DNA of 5,966 bases from the NCBI GenBank assembly GCA_007126855.1, contig SLAK01000150.1:1-5966 (forward strand), read 5' to 3'. A program made the translations under genes and the position numbers. Positions 1-5,927 of this stretch are shown piece after piece. This DNA is from Dehalococcoidia bacterium. GTDB taxonomy: Bacteria > Chloroflexota > Dehalococcoidia > Tepidiformales > Tepidiformaceae. Under the pieces are notes generated by a model. That model was not told the origin of the DNA. It searched no databases and was given only the letters and a program-made list of their open reading frames with translations. Numbering within the stretch: position 1 is the first letter of the stretch; each line of letters starts with the position of its first letter.

Positions 1-1035
1 CGCAAGCGCCCGCGCGTTTTCGGCCATCTGGTCCAGGCGCTCCGGGTTCCCCAGCAACGCAAGCGCCCGAGGCGCCAGCAGATCGAGTTGCTCTTCGTCG
101 ATCACCTCTGCGGCCCCGTGCTGTTCCAGCCACTTCGCGTTCGCCCGCTGGTGCCCGCCGGCGAAAAGCCCCGGTATCAGCAGTGCCGGAAGTCCCGCCG
201 CCGGCAATTCACCGATGACGCTCGCTCCCGCACGCATGACAGCCAGGTCCGCCGCCACCATCACCACCGGCAGGTCGCTCCGGAACGGCGCGATCACGTA
301 GCGCTCCTGCAGCCGCGGCTCCAGGCCTTGCCGGGCCTCCTCTGCCTCTGCAAAGCCGGCCTCGCCGGTCACGTGCATCACCGTCGCCTGCTCTGCCAGC
401 TTCGCGACAACGCCGAAGATGGCCCGGTTGATAGCCCGCGCGCCCTGCGAGGCGCCAGCGATAAGCAAGACACGCTCGTCGTCCGTGAGGCCCAGCTCCT
501 TCCGCGCCTGCGCCCGGTCCATCGCAAAGAACGTGTCCCGCACCGGGTACCCCGTCACTGTGGTCTTCTTCCGGGGCAGCGCGTCCAGCGCAGCTTCGGT
601 CGTCGTCGTGAGCCTCGTTGCAAGCCGCTGTTCGGCTCGCACCGCCCAACCGGGCTGCACATCAGGCAGGTAGACCACCAGCGGCATCCGCAGCACACGC
701 GCGGCCACACTGCCCGGGAAGCTCGCATAGCCGCCGGTGCTGAACACCGCGTCGGGCCGGTAACGCCGCAGTTCCCGCATGGCCTTCAAGGTCCCGCCGG
801 CCAGCCGCAGCGCGCTCATCGCGAGCTGCACCGGCCCCCGGCCGCGGACCCCCGCCGAGGGGATCGCCACGAAGGGGATGCCGTGTGGCTCCACCATCGC
901 CCGCTCGCCGCGGTTTTCCGGACCAAAGAAGCGCACCTCCAGCGCGTCGCCGTGCCGCTCGCGCATGGCCGCAAGCACCGCAAGCGCGGGGAAGATGTGC
1001 CCTCCGGTCCCACCGGCTGTCAGTGCAAGCCTCAT
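1..1035 (-). CDS. murG: MurG, UDP-GlcNAc:lipid I N-acetylglucosaminyltransferase (C-terminus cut by window edge)
   Basis: Membrane-associated GT28 glycosyltransferase that adds GlcNAc to lipid I to make lipid II. Translating the minus strand from the ATG at 1035 gives 345 residues with no stop before position 1, so the last few tens of residues lie outside the window. N-terminal domain: TAGGTGGHIFPALAV (6-20), the acceptor-side glycine loop; FFGPENRGERAMV (36-48); FSTGGYASFPGSVAA (98-112). Linker region: TGYPVRDTF (161-169). C-terminal UDP-GlcNAc domain: LLIAGASQGARAINRAI (190-206), YVIAPF (246-251), MRAGASVIGELPAAGLPALLIP (starting at 267; Glu276 matches the ribose-binding Glu) and GGHQRANA (293-300). 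The usual HEQN segment reads YLPD (122-125) within VVYLPDVQPGW, a clear departure from the common sequence. The start has GGAGGT eight bases upstream and overlaps the ftsW stop as ATGA. Confidence 0.95.
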   Translation of the reverse strand, partial: MRLALTAGGTGGHIFPALAVLAAMRERHGDALEVRFFGPENRGERAMVEPHGIPFVAIPSAGVRGRGPVQLAMSALRLAGGTLKAMRELRRYRPDAVFSTGGYASFPGSVAARVLRMPLVVYLPDVQPGWAVRAEQRLATRLTTTTEAALDALPRKKTTVTGYPVRDTFFAMDRAQARKELGLTDDERVLLIAGASQGARAINRAIFGVVAKLAEQATVMHVTGEAGFAEAEEARQGLEPRLQERYVIAPFRSDLPVVMVAADLAVMRAGASVIGELPAAGLPALLIPGLFAGGHQRANAKWLEQHGAAEVIDEEQLDLLAPRALALLGNPERLDQMAENARALA

Positions 1036-1048
1036 GACCGCGACCTCC
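1032..1048 (-). promoter_or_regulatory. ftsW/murG ATGA overlap with strong ribosome binding site
   Basis: The ftsW TGA (1034-1032) overlaps the murG ATG (1035-1033). GGAGGT at 1048-1043, within the last ftsW codons, puts GGAGG eight bases before the ATG. This fixes the murG start, and translation from it gives the conserved N-terminal glycine loop within a few residues. Confidence 0.75.
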
Positions 1049-2201
1049 GCACGATGGAACCCTTCTTGCTGCTTGCGCCCGGGGGCTCGCTTTTGCCCTG
1101 GCTGTAGCGCGACACGCTCAACAGCACGCCAACGCCTATCAGCACCGCCGCCAGCGCGTTGCCGCCGAAGCTCAGGAACGGCAGCGGCACGCCGGTCAGC
1201 GGTATGACCCTCGTGATGCCGCCGATGTTCAGCAGCGCCTGGAACACGATCCACGTCGTGATGCCCACCGCCAGCAGCGAGCCAAAATCGTCGCGCGCCC
1301 GGTTCGCAATCTGCACACCGCGCACCAGGAACAGCATGAAGGCGATCAGGATCGCCATCGTCGCGATCAGCCCCAGCTCCTCGCCGATGATCGCGAAGAC
1401 ACCGTCCGTGTGGCTCGCGGGTACATAGAAGAACTTGCTCCGGCTTGCGCCCAGCCCCAGGCCAAGCAGCCCACCGTTCCCCATAGCAATCAGCGACTGC
1501 AGCGTCTGGAACCCCGTGCCCGTCGGGTCGGCTTCCGCCTGGATGAAGGCCAACAGCCGGTTCATCCGGTAGCCTTCTGCCAGCGCCAGCATCGTCATGG
1601 AAGAAATGCCGACCGTACACAGCGCCAGCATCTGCAGGACGGAAGCCCCCGCGGTCCAGAACATCGTCAGCGTGATGCCCAGGATGATGAGCGTCGTGCC
1701 CATATCCGGCTGCATCATGATCAGCAGCGAAACGCTGCCGATGATGATCACGAATGGCACCAGCCCGTGCTCGATGCTCGTGATGCTGTCGCCCTTGCTC
1801 GAAAGCCAGGCCGCCAGGTAGATAATGATCGTCAGCTTGGCGAACTCCGCCGGCTGCACCGTCAGCGTCCCGACGCCGATCCAGCGCTGCGCCCCGCCCG
1901 CCGTCTCCCCGATCATCAGCACGGCGATCAGGACGCCGATCGTTCCGAGCATCAGCGGGATGGCCAGCGGGCGCAGCAGCCGGTAATCCGTGCGTATCGC
2001 CGCGATCATCACCAGGCTGCCCAGCGCTGCCCAGATCATCTGCCGCATGATGTAGTGGTTCGGGTCGCCGTAGCGCGCAAGCGCGATCACGAAGCTCGCG
2101 CTATACACCGCCACCAGCCCGGCAACGAGCAGCGCAATCGTCAGCGCAATGATCAGGACATCGGGACGCCCCGCAGTCCACTGGCCGGCCTTCTCTGTCA
2201 T
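1032..2201 (-). CDS. ftsW: SEDS-family peptidoglycan glycosyltransferase FtsW
   Basis: Polytopic membrane protein expected to polymerise lipid II into glycan strands at the septum with a class B PBP partner. The protein is 389 residues when started at 2201; the frame is open further upstream but only through murD coding sequence. A short cytoplasmic N-terminus precedes the first membrane segment (about 14-38), and about ten segments follow. SEDS signatures: GGAQRWIGVG (102-111), QPAEFAKL (116-123), QPDMGTT (164-170), RMNRLLAF (212-219), GFQTLQSLIAMGNGGLLGLGLG (starting at 230), SHTDGVFAIIGEELG (263-277) and PLTGVPLPFLSFGGNAL (334-350). Asp266 matches the putative catalytic Asp of the HTD motif. 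FtsW is preferred over RodA because of its place between murD and murG. The C-terminus is a basic, probably cytoplasmic tail (about 365-389). Family-atypical residues are Ala262 (LPE is usual), Gly267 (HTDF is usual) and Asn348 (GGS is usual). Confidence 0.93.
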   Translation of the reverse strand: MTEKAGQWTAGRPDVLIIALTIALLVAGLVAVYSASFVIALARYGDPNHYIMRQMIWAALGSLVMIAAIRTDYRLLRPLAIPLMLGTIGVLIAVLMIGETAGGAQRWIGVGTLTVQPAEFAKLTIIIYLAAWLSSKGDSITSIEHGLVPFVIIIGSVSLLIMMQPDMGTTLIILGITLTMFWTAGASVLQMLALCTVGISSMTMLALAEGYRMNRLLAFIQAEADPTGTGFQTLQSLIAMGNGGLLGLGLGASRSKFFYVPASHTDGVFAIIGEELGLIATMAILIAFMLFLVRGVQIANRARDDFGSLLAVGITTWIVFQALLNIGGITRVIPLTGVPLPFLSFGGNALAAVLIGVGVLLSVSRYSQGKSEPPGASSKKGSIVRRSRS

Positions 2202-2213
2202 AGCTCGGCCTCC
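2198..2213 (-). promoter_or_regulatory. murD/ftsW ATGA overlap with strong ribosome binding site
   Basis: The murD TGA (2200-2198) overlaps the ftsW ATG (2201-2199). GGAGG at 2213-2209 lies seven bases before the ATG, close to ideal spacing, and fixes the ftsW start despite the open frame upstream. Initiation at ftsW may be partly independent of coupling. Confidence 0.75.
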
Positions 2214-3583
2214 GTGAACCCCGGCAGCCGCCGGACCAGCTCGCGAAAGGCGTTGCCCCGCGCTTCGAAGTTCGGGTACGCGTCGAAACTCGTCCCGGCA
2301 GGCGCAAGGAGCACCACATCGCCGGGAGCCGCGATCTGCGCGGCTGCCTCGACCGCCTCGTCCAGCGTGGCCACCAGATCCACCGGCGCTTCGCCTTCCG
2401 CAAGCGCCTGTCGAAAAACGTCGCCGGATTCCCCGAAGCACACTACCGCCCGGCACCGTGCCTGCACCTCCTCGTAGAGCCGGTCGAGCGGCAGGTTCTT
2501 GTCGCGCCCGCCCAGCAGCAGCACTACCGGCCGGTCGAACGCACGCAGGCCCGCGATCGTCCGCTCGGGCGCGGTCGCGATGCTGTCGTTCACATAGATC
2601 ACGTCCGTGGCCGCCCCGACGATCTCGAGCCGGTGCGGCACCCCGCGGAAGCGGCGGATAGCCTCCTGCATGGCCTCAGGCGGCAGCCCGATCGCGCAGC
2701 CGATCGCAGAAGCCATCACCACGTTTGACAGGTTGTGCTCGCCGGGCAGGCGAATATCCCCGCGCGCTGCTATCCGCGCGCTGCGCCGGCCTTGCGCACA
2801 CACGATTTCGTCGAAGGCAAGGTAAGCGCCGTCGCCAGTTACAGGCCCCTGGATCGAGCACTGGTGCAGCCGCCCGTGGACCGACACCATCATGCCCCGG
2901 CTGATCCGGTCGTCCGCGTTCAAGATCGCGATATCGTCCGACCCCTGGTGCTCCAGGATGTTCCGCTTCAGTCCCACGTACTCGTCCCAGCTGAACTGGT
3001 CCAGGTGGTTCGGCGTCACATTCGTGATCGCGGCGATTTGCGGCGAGACCGTCGTGTACTGGAGCTGCGTATGGCTGATCTCCAGGATGACCGTGGTTTG
3101 CGGCCCGATCTCCGGCAGCCGTTCGAGCATGGCCTGCCCGATGTTGCCGCCCACCAGGTACTCAATCCCGGCGGCCTCTGCCATCGCCGCCGCCAGCGAC
3201 GTCGTCGTCGACTTGCCTGCGCTGCCGGTGATGCCGACAACCCGCCCCGGGCACAACTCAAGGAACAACCGCATCTGGGATGTCAACGGGATGCCGAGCT
3301 GCCGCGCCCGCTGCATTGCCGGGTCGTGCCGCAGGATGGACTGGGAAACAGCCACCAGGTCGTACCCGCTCGGGTCCAGCAGGTCGCGCCCCGTCACCAC
3401 CCGCTCGACGCCCTCAGGCACGGTTGCCCCCGCCGTCTCGAGCTGCGCATCGGTCCGCGTGTCGGAGACCGTCACGCGCGCACCCTGGCTCACCAGCCAC
3501 CGCGCGAGGTCCCGGCCTTCGATGCCGAGCGAATACACCAGCACATTGGCGCGTTCCAGGTTGGGAAGTTGTTCAAGCGTCAT
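2198..3583 (-). CDS. murD: UDP-N-acetylmuramoylalanine--glutamate ligase (MurD), divergent
   Basis: Cytoplasmic Mur ligase that adds glutamate (normally D-Glu) to UDP-MurNAc-L-Ala using ATP. The 461-residue length is typical. The frame stays open upstream into mraY, but the ATG at 3583 is chosen because it starts the homologous region (VLVYSLGIEGRDLARWL, 14-30) and gives the same ATGA overlap as the other genes. Domains: Rossmann-like UDP-binding N-terminus; ATPase domain with GITGSAGKSTTT (117-128, Lys124), GGNIG (145-149), LEISHTQL (167-174), TNVTPNHLDQF (187-197), probable carbamylated Lys206, NADD (222-225) and GEHNLSNV (281-288); C-terminal domain with GVPHRLEIVG (314-323), VNDSIATAP (331-339), GGRDKNLPL (358-366) and PAGTSFDAYPNFEARGNAF (428-446). 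The ATP-binding parts are standard, but several MurD-specific positions differ: SPG reads SQS (80-82), SSFQL reads SHTQL, DHLDR reads NHLDQ, and the D-Glu-contacting Lys of NDSKAT is Ile335. MurD is still the best call from context and architecture; its amino-acid specificity is less certain. Confidence 0.92.
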   Translation of the reverse strand: MTLEQLPNLERANVLVYSLGIEGRDLARWLVSQGARVTVSDTRTDAQLETAGATVPEGVERVVTGRDLLDPSGYDLVAVSQSILRHDPAMQRARQLGIPLTSQMRLFLELCPGRVVGITGSAGKSTTTSLAAAMAEAAGIEYLVGGNIGQAMLERLPEIGPQTTVILEISHTQLQYTTVSPQIAAITNVTPNHLDQFSWDEYVGLKRNILEHQGSDDIAILNADDRISRGMMVSVHGRLHQCSIQGPVTGDGAYLAFDEIVCAQGRRSARIAARGDIRLPGEHNLSNVVMASAIGCAIGLPPEAMQEAIRRFRGVPHRLEIVGAATDVIYVNDSIATAPERTIAGLRAFDRPVVLLLGGRDKNLPLDRLYEEVQARCRAVVCFGESGDVFRQALAEGEAPVDLVATLDEAVEAAAQIAAPGDVVLLAPAGTSFDAYPNFEARGNAFRELVRRLPGFTEAEL

Positions 3584-3595
3584 GCCGGCACCGCC
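3580..3595 (-). promoter_or_regulatory. mraY/murD ATGA overlap with weak ribosome binding site
   Basis: The mraY TGA (3582-3580) overlaps the murD ATG (3583-3581). Only a weak purine-rich site, GGCGGTG at 3595-3589, is seen five bases upstream. It is the poorest Shine-Dalgarno match in the cluster, so murD translation probably depends most on ribosomes finishing mraY (inference). Confidence 0.6.
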
Positions 3596-4548
3596 AGGGC
3601 AAAGGCCACGCCAAGGAATGCGGCCGCGAATGTCACAACCCAGAAGCGGGTAACGATCTGCGTTTCCGCCCAGCCGCTGCGCTCCAGGTGGTGGTGCAGC
3701 GGCGCCTGCTTGAAAATGCGCTTTCCGCCCGTCGCCTTGAAGTAGGCGATCTGGATGATGTTGCTGGCCGCTTCGGCCACGAACACAATCCCGATGATGG
3801 GTAACAACAGCCAGTGGCCCGTCATCAGCGCCACCACTGCCAGGCTGGAGCCAAGCGCCAGCGCTCCCGTGTCGCCCATGATGACCATCGCCGGGTGCGC
3901 GTTGTACCAGAGATACCCCAGGTTCGCGCCCGCAATGATCATCGCGAAGGTCGCCACGAACTCCTGCCCCTGCGCGAATGCGATCACGCCGTACGCCGCA
4001 AAACATAAGAGCGACACGCCGCCCGCCAGCGCGTCGAGCCCGTCCGACACCGCCACGGCCGAAGTCGTCCCCACGATCGTCGCCACCGCGATGGGCACAT
4101 ACCACAGCCCCAGCGCATACGAGCCGACCCAGGGGATGTTTATCGACTCAACCTCCAGGTAGCGGTAGAGGATCAACGCCACCGCCACCGACAGCACCGT
4201 CAGGAATGCCATCTTGAAACGCCACGACAGTCCACCGCGCTTGCGGTCCTGCAGAGTCCCAAGGTCGTCGATGAATCCGATCGCCCCCGTTGCCCCGATT
4301 ACCAGCACGGGCAGCAATATCGACCGGTGATTCCACCAGTCCACCGCCGCAATCGTCACCAGCAACGTCGGCACCCAGATGATGAATCCGCCGAAGGTCG
4401 GCGTACCTGCCTTCTGCTGGTGCGCCTCCGAGAGGTATTCGCTGATGCTCTTGCCCACGCGCCGGCTCCGCAGATACCGCACGATGGGCAGCCCAACAGC
4501 CACCGCCAGCGCAAACGCAACCGCCCCCGAGATCAGCGCATGGATCAT
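3580..4548 (-). CDS. mraY: Phospho-N-acetylmuramoyl-pentapeptide-transferase (MraY)
   Basis: Integral membrane enzyme that transfers phospho-MurNAc-pentapeptide from UDP to undecaprenyl phosphate, giving lipid I on the inner face of the membrane. The 322 residues are near the short end of the family. The sequence is very hydrophobic, consistent with about ten membrane helices. Visible signatures in order: HQQKAGTPTFGG (43-54), the Asp pair in GFIDDLGTLQDRKRGGL (91-107; Asp94, Asp95), SDGLDALAGG (168-177), MGDTGALALG (224-233, with Asp226 matching the third catalytic Asp), and PLHHHLERSGWAE (283-295), the HHH motif. These identify MraY rather than WecA or another polyprenyl-phosphate transferase. 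One oddity: the usual NAVNLTDGLDGLA reads SAVAVSDGLDALA, losing both Asn residues (Ser163, Ala166). The ATG at 4548 overlaps the murF stop, and the stop overlaps the murD start. Confidence 0.97.
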   Translation of the reverse strand: MIHALISGAVAFALAVAVGLPIVRYLRSRRVGKSISEYLSEAHQQKAGTPTFGGFIIWVPTLLVTIAAVDWWNHRSILLPVLVIGATGAIGFIDDLGTLQDRKRGGLSWRFKMAFLTVLSVAVALILYRYLEVESINIPWVGSYALGLWYVPIAVATIVGTTSAVAVSDGLDALAGGVSLLCFAAYGVIAFAQGQEFVATFAMIIAGANLGYLWYNAHPAMVIMGDTGALALGSSLAVVALMTGHWLLLPIIGIVFVAEAASNIIQIAYFKATGGKRIFKQAPLHHHLERSGWAETQIVTRFWVVTFAAAFLGVAFALAVPA

Positions 4549-4559
4549 GAGGTCACCCC
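4545..4559 (-). promoter_or_regulatory. murF/mraY ATGA overlap with ribosome binding site
   Basis: The murF TGA (4547-4545) and the mraY ATG (4548-4546) share the four bases ATGA. GGGGTGA at 4559-4553, inside the last murF codons, resembles the GGAGGTGA Shine-Dalgarno consensus and lies four bases before the ATG. The arrangement suggests translational coupling by termination and reinitiation. Confidence 0.7.
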
Positions 4560-5927
4560 GAGCGCCGGCAGGATGTCTTCAAAAGCCTGGCTGCGCGACG
4601 CCTTCAGCAACACCACGTCGCCGGCCTGCAGCCGCTTCGCAATCGCGTCGGCCGCTTCGCCCTTCGACGAGTACCAGCTTGCGTCTACCAGCCCCGCATT
4701 GCGCGCTGCGTCCACGAGCCCCTTGCAAGGTTCGCCGACCGCGGCCAGCACATCACAGCTCTCGCCCGCGATGCGCCCGATTCGGGCGTGTTCCGCAGCC
4801 TCGTGTTCGCCCAGCTCGGCCATCGTGCCCAGTACGGCTATTCGCCGCCCCTCGATCCCGGCGAGCATCCGCAGCGCGCCCTCGAGCGAAGCCGGGCTCG
4901 AGTTGTAGCGGTCATCGATAACCGTCACGCCCTGCTCCGTGCGCAAGATCCGGGTCCGCCCTTCTACCTCCGCGCTGGCCACCGAGTCCACCGCATCGGC
5001 AAAGGGCACGCCAAGCGCGATCGCCGCGGCGATCGCCACCAGCGCCGCGGGCACAACATGCGCCCCTGGCAGCGGCGTCCGCACCTGCCGCTCCTCCCCC
5101 TGGTAGCTCGCGGTGAATTCGCAACCGGCGAGCCCGTGGTCCGTGATAGGGCCACGGCGGAGCGTTGCCTCCAGGCTCTCGCCGAAACTGATCGTCCGGG
5201 CCTTGAGTTTACCGATGACCTTTGCCACACGCGGGTCGTCCGCATTCACGATGGCCGTCGCGTCCTCCGGTAGCCAGCGCACCAGCGACAGTTTCTCCCG
5301 CTCGATCGCGTCGATGCTGCCCAGCTTCGAGACGTGCGTAAGCCCAACATTGAGCACCACGCCTACGTCCGGGCGGCCGATCTCACACAACTGCGCGATC
5401 TCGCCCGGCCCATCCATCGCCATCTCGAGCACGGACACCTCGTCCGCTTCCGAAAGGCTCACAATCGCCAGCGGCAGGCCATCCAGCGAGTTGAAGTTCT
5501 CCTTGCTGCGGTGCGTCCGAAAGTGCTGCCGCAAAACGGCCGCTGTCATTTCCTTGGCGCTCGTCTTGCCGACAGTCCCGGTAATGCCAACCACCTTGGG
5601 CGCGCAGCGATTTCGCCACACTTTGGCCAGGTGCGTCACCGCTACCCGGCTGTCCGGCACCACCGCCACGGCGCGGTCGGCCCAGGGTCCCTCTGGCGCC
5701 CGCTCACCAACGATCGCTGCGGCGCCGCGCTCCAGCGCCTGCTCCAGGTACTCGTTCCCGTCCACATGTTCACCGCGAAAGCCCACAAAGAGGTCCCCCT
5801 CCCGCACCTTCCGCGAATCAGCGGCGCCGTCGAGAATGGCGCGCCCATGTTGCGGTGCGCGCACCTCCCAGCCCTGGCCCGCCAGGGTTTCAGTGAAAAA
5901 CCCCGTCGTCATATTCCCCGTGCTCAT
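4545..5927 (-). CDS. murF: UDP-N-acetylmuramoyl-tripeptide--D-alanyl-D-alanine ligase (MurF)
   Basis: Cytoplasmic ATP-dependent Mur ligase that adds D-Ala-D-Ala to the UDP-MurNAc-tripeptide, completing the pentapeptide precursor. The 460 residues match the usual family length and three-domain order. The N-terminal UDP-binding domain holds ADSRKVREGDLFVGFRG (36-52). The ATPase domain has the P-loop GITGTVGKTS (114-123, Lys121), NFNS (144-147), EMAMDGPGE (168-176), LNVGLTHVSKLGS (192-204), a probable carbamylated Lys212 and NADDP (228-232). The C-terminal domain has EGRTRIL (322-328), IDDRYNSSP (337-345), VLGTMAELG (365-373) with a following EHEAAEH, and LLKASRSQAFE (440-450). The DD-YN-P, VLG-M-ELG and K-SR signatures set MurF apart from MurE and MurC. 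The start at 5927 is preferred because it has GGAGG four bases upstream and overlaps the upstream stop; Met6 (5912) is the alternative. Variations: P-loop GTVGKTS rather than GSNGKTT, and GAHVVPAAL (288-296) where GxHNxxNAL is usual. The gene overlaps mraY by four bases. Confidence 0.96.
   Translation of the reverse strand: MSTGNMTTGFFTETLAGQGWEVRAPQHGRAILDGAADSRKVREGDLFVGFRGEHVDGNEYLEQALERGAAAIVGERAPEGPWADRAVAVVPDSRVAVTHLAKVWRNRCAPKVVGITGTVGKTSAKEMTAAVLRQHFRTHRSKENFNSLDGLPLAIVSLSEADEVSVLEMAMDGPGEIAQLCEIGRPDVGVVLNVGLTHVSKLGSIDAIEREKLSLVRWLPEDATAIVNADDPRVAKVIGKLKARTISFGESLEATLRRGPITDHGLAGCEFTASYQGEERQVRTPLPGAHVVPAALVAIAAAIALGVPFADAVDSVASAEVEGRTRILRTEQGVTVIDDRYNSSPASLEGALRMLAGIEGRRIAVLGTMAELGEHEAAEHARIGRIAGESCDVLAAVGEPCKGLVDAARNAGLVDASWYSSKGEAADAIAKRLQAGDVVLLKASRSQAFEDILPALGVTS

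Noticed and set aside
1..69. Exact 12-base direct repeat CGCAAGCGCCCG at 1-12 and 58-69
   Set aside because: Both copies encode RALA within murG in the same frame and arise from the same preferred codons. There is no third copy or other sign of a repeat element.
88..1107. 339-codon open frame on the plus strand opposite murG
   Set aside because: It is antisense to a murG whose motifs read continuously on the minus strand. The predicted protein is Arg-, His- and Pro-rich with no recognisable domain, the usual shadow of high-GC coding sequence.
2202..2456. N-terminal extension of ftsW to a 474-residue protein
   Set aside because: The extra residues are murD coding sequence read in another frame and resemble no FtsW N-terminus. 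The ATG at 2201 has GGAGG seven bases upstream.
1410..2477. 355-codon open frame on the plus strand opposite ftsW and the murD end
   Set aside because: Composition is rich in Arg, Gln, His and Asp with no motif, and it mirrors well-supported ftsW and murD codons. It is a GC-driven shadow.
2735..3745. 336-codon open frame on the plus strand opposite murD and the mraY end
   Set aside because: It is another low-complexity antisense shadow and shows no ribosome binding site or domain.
3584..4105. N-terminal extension of murD to a 635-residue protein, or an mraY-murD fusion
   Set aside because: The extension overlaps mraY in a different frame and is Gly/Arg-rich without motifs. The MurD homology begins just after the ATG at 3583.
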